Shown: positions 1 through 5,986 of the stretch, one piece after another | How positions within the stretch are numbered: position 1 is the first letter of the stretch | How the letters are laid out: each line of letters begins with the position of its first letter | Assembly: GCA_002887195.1 (NCBI GenBank) | Contig: PJAB01001279.1 | Coordinates: 1 to 15,765, forward strand | DNA length: 15,765 nucleotides | Direction of reading: 5' to 3' | Origin: Chrysochromulina parva | Lineage: Eukaryota; Haptophyta; Prymnesiales; Chrysochromulinaceae | Translations under genes and position numbers: made by a program | The notes under the pieces: model-generated | Told to the model about the DNA's origin: nothing | Database searches by the model: none | The model's input: only the letters and a program-made list of their open reading frames with translations

Positions 1-1
1 G

Positions 2-3000
2 CATGCGAGGACGCGAGCGGAGGAGGAGGCCGCGATTGCCGCCGCGAAGCTCGCGGTGCTTGAGGACGGCGCCGAAGCCGCACACGTCGCCGCCGAGCTT
101 GCGATGTCTCCGCTGCGCCCGCGCCCGCCTTCGCCACAGGCCACCGCCGAGGCTATGGCGCAGGCGCGCGTCGAGGCGGCCGCAGCGGTGAGTCTGCAAG
201 CGCACCCCAATGCATGCGCGCGCGTCGAGGCGGCCGCGGCGGAGACGGCCGAGGCGCCGTTGCACGAGCGTACGGAGCGCCGTCCCGAGCACGAGGCGCA
301 TGATGGGACAAGAGCGCCGACGGTGACTAGTGTGACCTTCGGCCCGGGCTCTTCGTCGGCGGCATGCACGTCCACTCCCGAAGATTACAGCCTGGCGGCC
401 CTGTCCGCGCGCGAGGCGTTACCGGAGCGCTTTCGGGAGGAGGCGCCGCCACCAACCCCACAGCCTGCCTCGCCGCCGCCCGCGCTGCCGCCGCCCGCGC
501 CGCAGCAGCCTGCCTCGCCGCAGCCCGCGCCGCCGCAGCCCGCGTTCGCAGCGGATGCGTCGATGGTGCAAGCCGTCGAGCGTGCTCTGGCTGCCGCCGC
601 GGCGGCTGCCATGAGGGCGGAGCAAGCGGAGGCGCGCTCGCGCCGTCTCGAGCAGCAGATGCAACGTCTCGAGGAGCAGATGCAACTGCCGCCCCACACA
701 CACGAGCACGCTCGCGAGCACGCGCCGCCACCCACACACCAATTCACACATGAGCCGCCCATGGCAGCCACCACAACGCCCCCCGTATCGGACGCACCGC
801 AGCCTGTGCTACAGCAGCCGCCGTCCTCACCTCCGATGGACGCCGCACTTGCTGCCGCCTTTACTGCCTTTGAAACAGGAGAGGGCTCCTTGCGGCCTTC
901 TCCACGCGAGGCTCAGCAGCCGCCTTCTCTGGTGGCCTCCGAGCCGCCGCCGCAGCCAGCGCCGACGCAGCCAGCGCCGACGCAGCCAGCGCCGACGCAG
1001 CCGGCGCCCGAGCCGCTGCAGCCGCCTGCCATCTCATTGTCCTCACGATCACGAGTGGACCGCCCCCTAGAAGGGGCAGCCGAGCGGGCGGCGGCGCGCG
1101 CCGAAGCCGCCGAGCGGGCGGCGCAGGCAGTGGAGGCCGCCGCCGCTCAAGCGGAGACCGAGGCAGCAAGGGCTAAAGAGCAGTCTGACGCCGTCGCGGC
1201 GGTGGGCGCCAACGTCTTCGACTCGCCCGGCGTCGGTATGGCAGCAGTTGAGGCAGCGGAGGCGGCCAGGAAGGCAGCTGCTGCGGAGCGGGTGGCTGCG
1301 GAGAGGGTCAAGTTTGCTGCGTACTCGGCACTGCTCTCTGCACGCTCTCTGCAGAAGGCGGCGGAGGAGCAGGCGGCGGCGGCGGAGAGAAAGGTGGCGG
1401 AGGAGCAGGCGGCGGCGGCGGAGAGGAAGGTGGCGGAGGAGAAGGCAGCAGCGGAGGTGAAGGCGGCGGAGGCGAAGGCGGCGGCGGCGGAGTTGAAAGC
1501 AGCGGCGGAGAGGGCAGCGGAAGAAAGGTTGGCGGCGGAGAGGGCCGCTGAAGCGGCGGAAGAGAAGGCGGCGGCGGAGCTGAAGGCGGCGGCCGAGAGT
1601 TTGGCAGCAGCAAAGGCGGCATCGGAGAAGGCGGCGGCACTCAGGGAAGAGGCGGCTACGGCTGTGGCTCGGGCGAGGGCTGCGAGGGCCGACGGCGTCA
1701 TGTTGCTCGACTTCAAGGGCGAGGGCGGTGGCGAGATCGATTCAATTGCCAAAGGCGCGCCAGTGTGGCAGATCGACCCGAACGCGTTCCGCGAGGGCGG
1801 CTGGGTGCAGGTGGTGACGGCCGAGGGCGAAGGCGGCTTTGTGCCTGAGGAATTCGTCGCATGGGCCGAGCGTGATGCGACGAAAGAGGCGCCGCCCGCC
1901 GCTCTGCTCAGCCCTCAAAGGTTGAAGCCCAAGTCCGCGTACCTCGAGGGGCTCGGCCGTGAAGAACGGGCGGCGGTGCTCATCGCCTCGGCCTCGCGCG
2001 GCATGCTCGCACGCAGCGAGTCGTTCTATCGGCGCATGGAGCTGCAGCAGGAGGAGGGGCTTGAGACAGAGGAGGAGGAGCCGCTGCCGCAGCCGCAGGC
2101 TCCCCCCGGGACGGCGTCTGACGGGTCGGCCATGCGCGTCCTCGTGGCGCTGGCCGAGTATACGGGTCAGCCCGACTCTGAGGAGGTCACTCTCACGACT
2201 GGCATGCGTCTTCTGCAGCTCGAGCCGCCGGACGCCAACGGCTGGGTCGGAGTCGCGCCCATCACGTCGCCCGTGGGAGCAGTCAGCCCGCGACGCATGG
2301 CCGCGGGCTTCGCGCCTGCAACCTACCTGGCGGTGCTCGAGCCCGACGGCGTGATGCTTCTCGACTTTGAGCTCGAGGGAGATAGCGAGCTCCTCCGGAT
2401 CGCCAAAGGCACGCCTGTGTGGATTGGGCAGATCGACCCGAACGCGTTCCGCGAGGGCGGCTGGGTGCAGGTGGTGACGGCCGACGGAAGGTGCGGCTCA
2501 GTGCCTGAGGAATTTGTCGCATGGGCCGAGCGTGATGCGACGAAAGAGGCGCCGCCTGCCGCTCTGCTCAGCCCTCAAAGGTTGAAGCCCAAGTCCGCGT
2601 ACCTCGAGGGCCTCGGCCGTGAAGAACGGGCGGCGGTGCTCATCGCCTCGGCCTCGCGCGGCATGCTCGGACGCAGCGAGTCGTTCTATCGGCGCATGGA
2701 GCTGCAGCAGGAGGAGGGGCTTGAGACAGAGGAGCCCCACGACTCCGCCGACGTGCTTGAGAGTGGACATCCCACAGGCTATGAGCCCAGATCGGTGCTC
2801 GAGAAGCAGCGGGTACTCTTCGCCGAGCACCCTGTCCACAAGACGGGCGCCATGAGTGGGTTTGGCGCCTTTGAGCAGACCATGGTCGTTCAAGAGAGCA
2901 GCTCGCGCCCGCCCCGGGCCCTCGAGACTCTAGTGGCGGAGGCGCCGGCCGAGCATGCTTCCCTCCATGCCTCTGTCCAGCCGCCGAGCAGGCGCGGCTC

Positions 3001-3082
3001 GCTCGAAGCGGTCGGCGAGGACGAGCAATCGTGGGAAGACTATCTCGAACAAGCGGCAGAGGATGCGGAAGCATGGACGTAG
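2..3082 (+). CDS. Coiled-coil, triple SH3-like, IQ-like scaffold protein (5' partial)
   Basis: The frame is open from base 2 to the TAG at 3080-3082, and the Ala/Glu-rich character continues to the left edge, so the gene starts outside the window. The GTG at 56 is not a credible eukaryotic start. In order: an Ala/Glu-rich coil; a proline-rich stretch (about 440-550) and a PAPTQ repeat (956-1000); a long Ala/Lys/Glu coiled coil (about 1070-1690); an SH3-like domain (1691-1880, MLLDF, GGWVQV, GFVPEEF); a linker with a degenerate IQ motif (1970-2014); a second SH3-like domain (2132-2340, VALAEY, GWVGV, GFAPATYL); then a duplicate of the first SH3 and IQ block (2345-2734). The tail is acidic. SH3 domains bind PxxP peptides and IQ motifs bind calmodulin-type proteins, so a cytoskeletal or signalling scaffold is plausible. 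That role is inference. I do not recognise a named orthologue. Confidence 0.8.
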   Translation, partial: HARTRAEEEAAIAAAKLAVLEDGAEAAHVAAELAMSPLRPRPPSPQATAEAMAQARVEAAAAVSLQAHPNACARVEAAAAETAEAPLHERTERRPEHEAHDGTRAPTVTSVTFGPGSSSAACTSTPEDYSLAALSAREALPERFREEAPPPTPQPASPPPALPPPAPQQPASPQPAPPQPAFAADASMVQAVERALAAAAAAAMRAEQAEARSRRLEQQMQRLEEQMQLPPHTHEHAREHAPPPTHQFTHEPPMAATTTPPVSDAPQPVLQQPPSSPPMDAALAAAFTAFETGEGSLRPSPREAQQPPSLVASEPPPQPAPTQPAPTQPAPTQPAPEPLQPPAISLSSRSRVDRPLEGAAERAAARAEAAERAAQAVEAAAAQAETEAARAKEQSDAVAAVGANVFDSPGVGMAAVEAAEAARKAAAAERVAAERVKFAAYSALLSARSLQKAAEEQAAAAERKVAEEQAAAAERKVAEEKAAAEVKAAEAKAAAAELKAAAERAAEERLAAERAAEAAEEKAAAELKAAAESLAAAKAASEKAAALREEAATAVARARAARADGVMLLDFKGEGGGEIDSIAKGAPVWQIDPNAFREGGWVQVVTAEGEGGFVPEEFVAWAERDATKEAPPAALLSPQRLKPKSAYLEGLGREERAAVLIASASRGMLARSESFYRRMELQQEEGLETEEEEPLPQPQAPPGTASDGSAMRVLVALAEYTGQPDSEEVTLTTGMRLLQLEPPDANGWVGVAPITSPVGAVSPRRMAAGFAPATYLAVLEPDGVMLLDFELEGDSELLRIAKGTPVWIGQIDPNAFREGGWVQVVTADGRCGSVPEEFVAWAERDATKEAPPAALLSPQRLKPKSAYLEGLGREERAAVLIASASRGMLGRSESFYRRMELQQEEGLETEEPHDSADVLESGHPTGYEPRSVLEKQRVLFAEHPVHKTGAMSGFGAFEQTMVVQESSSRPPRALETLVAEAPAEHASLHASVQPPSRRGSLEAVGEDEQSWEDYLEQAAEDAEAWT
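164..241 (+). repeat. 24-nt direct repeat, 54-nt period, containing GTGAGT
   Basis: The 24-nt segment 164-187 recurs at 218-241 with a single A/G difference; the period is 54 nt, so the frame is kept. A GTGAGT word begins immediately after the first copy (188) and the second copy contains TCGAG (225-229), so 188-229 could in principle act as a 42-nt intron. Read through, it simply adds residues to the coil region. No splicing is claimed. Confidence 0.6.
956..1000 (+). repeat. Three tandem 15-nt units coding PAPTQ
   Basis: Three identical copies of a 15-nt unit (starting CCAGCGCC) lie in frame and encode PAPTQ three times, followed by a degenerate fourth (PAPEP). With the neighbouring PxxP-rich stretch it forms a plausible intramolecular or intermolecular SH3 ligand for the SH3-like domains in the same protein. 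Confidence 0.85.
1361..1432 (+). repeat. Two tandem 36-nt units in coiled-coil region
   Basis: Units 1361-1396 and 1397-1432 differ at one synonymous position (AGA/AGG) and each encodes AEEQAAAAERKV. More degenerate relatives continue downstream to about 1690 (AEEKAAAE, AELKAAAE), suggesting the coiled coil grew by unit duplication. Confidence 0.85.
1691..2734 (+). repeat. In-frame duplication of the SH3-like plus IQ-like module
   Basis: The module at 1691-2074 is repeated at 2345-2734, with a third, distinct SH3-like domain between the copies. From 1771 onward the copies align at a 660-nt offset. From 1840 to 2074 I count four differences from 2500-2734: three synonymous and one Ala/Gly change. 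The first part of the SH3 domain (about 1700-1770) and a short patch at 1826-1839 differ much more, including a two-codon insertion in copy two. Confidence 0.85.
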
Positions 3083-3994
3083 GTCTCGAAGGACGTAGGA
3101 GAGAGCGACGAGGTCGAGTAGGTCTAGGATACAATGTAAGAGGTCAGCACACATCCGAACGACTATAGTGGACTTCAAGACTCAAGAGTGGAAGGGTCAG
3201 TAGGGAGATAGGGCGCAAGGGGCGAGGGACCCATGGGGACCGAACAGCCGGAACGTCGTCGACGTCTGCACGTCCGCACCTGTCACCTCAGTCTCACCGG
3301 ACCCCCAGCCTCCCCGCCGCGCGTGCGGTCGTTCCCTCGACGCGTTCGGCGCGGTGGGTGCCTTTCCGCCCCCTTTCGGCTTTGTGTGAGACCCGCGGTA
3401 CGTACTCGTACTGCGTACGCACGCCGGACCGGCCGGACAGCCCCGTACCGGCCCCGACGCCGGACACACAAATTACGTCGACCGACCTTGCCGGTTCGCC
3501 GGCCGAAGCCCGAACGGTCGAAATCGGGGATTCGACGTTGCGTTGGACGTTGGAGCATGGAGCTTGGAGGACGTTCCTCGTTGTCGTTCCCCCGGCGCGG
3601 CGTCGGATTGCGATTCCGATTGGAGTACGGTATGCAGTATCGCGTCGTACGCGGGCGAAAGAACGGGCCGTTCGCGGCCGATATAATAACTTCTTGGACG
3701 CCCGCCCCCTCTCGCTGTGCTGAGCATGCCGCGATTCCACATACCTGTGATTATACGACTCAACTATAGAAGAATACATGGCGCATTTCATTGGACATGA
3801 GCGTCAGCCGACACCCGACCGGAGAGGTTAGGGCGAGCGCGACGCAGGGCGGGCGGCCAGAGCCAACCAGGCCGCCACCCTCGTCGAAACGCTCACGAGC
3901 CCCGGTGCCGGCTTCGTCTGGATGCGCCACGGTGCGAGCCGCAACCGTCATCGCTCCGAGACAGCTCCGTGGAGTGAATAGCTCCGTGCTGGCA
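3083..3994. other. Convergent intergenic region, no supportable gene
   Basis: This lies between the stop of the SH3-like gene and the stop of the reverse-strand gene ending at 3995. It is CpG-dense, especially 3395-3540, with many short self-complementary words (GTACGTAC, TGCGTACGCA, CCGGTTCGCCGG). Open frames exist on both strands (for example 3233-3769 forward and 3294-3791 reverse), but they overlap each other, are arginine-rich and show no recognisable domain, as expected for random open frames in GC-rich DNA. No RNA gene, terminal inverted repeat or transposase was seen. Confidence 0.6.
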
Positions 3995-5536
3995 TTATGC
4001 GGACCTGGGTGAGGGTGGGTTCGATTCGGCGCGGGAGAGACGAGAGAGGAAGTCTAAGTTGCCGCCCAGACCAGGCACCACCTGGCTGGCCGCAGGGCGC
4101 GCAATCGGCGCTGGTCGCCCATTGCTGCCGCTCGCAAGCTTCTCGAAGAGCTGACGTGACTTTTCGTTCACGGCCGCCTCGACCGCAGCGCTCACCTCAG
4201 CCTGGGAGCTCGTGAGCTTGTCCGGCTTACCGGCCGCACCAGCCGCCAGCGGGGCGGCTGTGGGTGGGCGGCCTAGCGGCGGCCGAGCAGCTGACCATTT
4301 CTCCTTGTGCGGAGGTGGGGCACCAGTCGGCTCCGAAAAAGAGGCATCGGAAGCTGTGGAGCGAGCGGAGTCGTTTGACGAGACCCCGAGGGAGGAGGGG
4401 GGCGAGATGAGTGGCGCAGAGGAGGCCTCGCTCTCCTCCTCCTCCTCCTTCTCCTTCTCCTTCTCCTCGTCCCCGTCCTCGTCCTCGCCCTCGCCCCCGT
4501 TGTCCTCGCCCTCGATGTCCTCGCCCTCGATGTCCTCGCCCCCGATGTCCTCGCCCTCGGAATCCGTGCCCTCCTCCACCTCCTCCTCCTCCTCCTCCGC
4601 CTCCTGAAGTGACTCGATCGGATCTCTCTCGACGTCCACCGGCGCCGGCCGAGGCGCCGAAGCCACTCGCAGCACACTGCTGCTGCTGCTGGCGGCGGCG
4701 GTGGCGGCGGGGTATATACCGGTAGCCGCGGGGCCGTCGACCGCACCCGACCACCCCGTGGGCCGCGGGAGGCCCGCCGCGCCGGCCGTCATCGCGGGCA
4801 CTGTCGCGTGCAGCTGCGCAAGGTGGTGCGGCGGCGACACTGGCGACACTGGCAGCGGGCGACCCGCACGCAGCGCAGCGATCTCCCTATCGCGCTGCGC
4901 AAGCAGCTGCAGGAGCTCGGCCTCGCGCTCGTGGTGGCGCTGGCGCTCGGCACGAAGCTCCGCGGCGGCCGCCTTTGCGGTCGCCTCGGCCGCCTCGAGC
5001 CTCTGCCTCGCCAGCGGCTCCGCGCCCGTCGCGTAAACCTGCGCTAATAGCAACTCGACCCCGTTGCGCGAGGCGTGCGACGCGCGCAGCTCCTCGCACT
5101 TGGCGCTGAAAGCCTTGACTAGCTCCTTGTGCTCGCGCTCGAGCCGCGTCGCGCCGCCCTCACCCCCGTGATGCCGGCTGCTTCCGCCACCGCGCTTCGC
5201 CTTCACCACATCATCGAGGGCGATACCTTCCGACGACGAGAAGATTGGCCCGCCGTCCTTGTATGCGGCGATCGCCTGCGCTGCTGAGGCCGTGTAGGCC
5301 TCGCGGCGCGACACTTCGCTCTTGGGGCTCGGCAGCGGGCTCACCGGCTCCGAGTTGCTGCTCCCCAGCGCGTCGCTGCTCTGCCCCTTGCTCAGCTTGA
5401 GTTTTGATGAGTCACGCGGGCTCGTGGGCCGCCCCTTGGACGGGGCCTGCGGGGGCGGGCTTTCGGAGCGCTTGCCCTTTCCCGTGAGGTTGGCCTCCGT
5501 GCCGGCCCGCTTCATCGGCGACGGCTGCCGCTGCAT
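3995..5536 (-). CDS. Unrecognised disordered, coiled-coil and acidic-repeat protein
   Basis: The frame reads from ATG 5536-5534 to TAA at 3997-3995 (513 aa). An in-frame GTG at 5563 precedes it, but an in-frame TGA lies just upstream (5572-5570), so the ATG is the best start. The N-terminus (residues 1-75) is basic and rich in Ser-Pro/Thr-Pro sites (SPMK, TSPR, PLPSPK), suggesting phosphorylated disordered sequence. Residues about 131-225 are charged and heptad-like, probably a coiled coil. A Ser/Ala stretch follows, then an acidic tract (about 310-370) of GEDIE repeats and Glu/Lys runs, then another Ser/Pro-rich linker and a short helical end (AAVEAAVNEKSRQLFEKLA). I recognise no catalytic domain. 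The long frame with consistent composition supports a real gene; an upstream 5' exon cannot be excluded. Confidence 0.65.
   Translation of the reverse strand: MQRQPSPMKRAGTEANLTGKGKRSESPPPQAPSKGRPTSPRDSSKLKLSKGQSSDALGSSNSEPVSPLPSPKSEVSRREAYTASAAQAIAAYKDGGPIFSSSEGIALDDVVKAKRGGGSSRHHGGEGGATRLEREHKELVKAFSAKCEELRASHASRNGVELLLAQVYATGAEPLARQRLEAAEATAKAAAAELRAERQRHHEREAELLQLLAQRDREIAALRAGRPLPVSPVSPPHHLAQLHATVPAMTAGAAGLPRPTGWSGAVDGPAATGIYPAATAAASSSSSVLRVASAPRPAPVDVERDPIESLQEAEEEEEEVEEGTDSEGEDIGGEDIEGEDIEGEDNGGEGEDEDGDEEKEKEKEEEEESEASSAPLISPPSSLGVSSNDSARSTASDASFSEPTGAPPPHKEKWSAARPPLGRPPTAAPLAAGAAGKPDKLTSSQAEVSAAVEAAVNEKSRQLFEKLASGSNGRPAPIARPAASQVVPGLGGNLDFLSRLSRAESNPPSPRSA
4503..4561 (-). repeat. Four 15-nt tandem units in the acidic domain
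   Basis: On the forward strand, units TCCTCGCCCTCGATG at 4503, 4518, 4533 (one change) and 4548 (diverged end) run in tandem. In the coding sense they give repeated Gly-Glu-Asp-Ile-Glu. Flanking CTC/CTT triplet runs encode the Glu/Lys tract. Copy number is likely to vary between alleles. Confidence 0.85.
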
Positions 5537-5986
5537 GCCCGTAGTGGTCTCTGCAAAACTCACAACCTGTCACTCGAAAAATCGAACGCAGCCGAAAACT
5601 CAAGTTGGAAAGTTGACGAAATGCTGCTGTTCAACACAACGCGACGAATCACATTCAACTTTCCTCAGCATACCACCCGCAAAGCGCAATGGCCAACATG
5701 CAATATGAATTTCAGATAATTTCCAGCGCGTTTACTACCACAACACGACATGAAGTCTACTGTCGTGTATTCAATTCACAATTGCGTGTATTCGTGTTAA
5801 CGCTGGCAAATTCGTACTGTTTCAGCAATGTTTCAGAGGATCAGACACTCAAGACACATAGGACGTACTACTTTTAGACACATGCTTGCCCCCACAGCAG
5901 GAGTTGGCAACTGAGTGCAGACCTGCAGTGTTTGGCACAGCATCCGCCCTCTCCGCTGTGGCCGCACTCCGACGAGGACGGCGCGT
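5537..5986. other. AT-richer spacer: 5' region of the acidic gene, 3' region of the calpain gene
   Basis: Both flanking genes are on the reverse strand, so this segment holds the 3' end of the calpain-like transcript (from 5986 downward) and the promoter and 5' UTR of the acidic-repeat gene. About 5690-5880 is clearly more AT-rich than the coding DNA. A 10-bp inverted repeat (GGAAAGTTGA at 5607-5616, its complement at 5655-5664) and a repeated CGTGTATTC (about 5764 and 5785) are present; their role is unknown. I saw no convincing TATA box or AATAAA signal and no coding exon. Confidence 0.5.

Noticed and set aside
327..1752. Long antisense frames (Ala/Ser- and Pro-rich) opposite the coiled-coil gene
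   Set aside because: They mirror the low-complexity Ala/Glu/Pro codons of the forward gene, and the forward frame alone contains SH3 domains.
3233..3791. Overlapping open frames of 165-178 codons on both strands as possible genes
   Set aside because: They overlap each other on opposite strands, are dominated by Arg/Pro as expected from GC-rich DNA, and show no domain or repeat typical of the real genes here.
4015..4035. GGTTCGATTCG, a match to a tRNA B-box
   Set aside because: It lies inside the coding end of the acidic-repeat gene, and no acceptor stem, A-box or T-stem pairing can be drawn around it.
5537..5563. N-terminal extension of the acidic-repeat protein from GTG 5563
   Set aside because: GTG starts are rare in eukaryotes, and the extension adds only nine residues after an in-frame stop; the ATG at 5536 is preferred.
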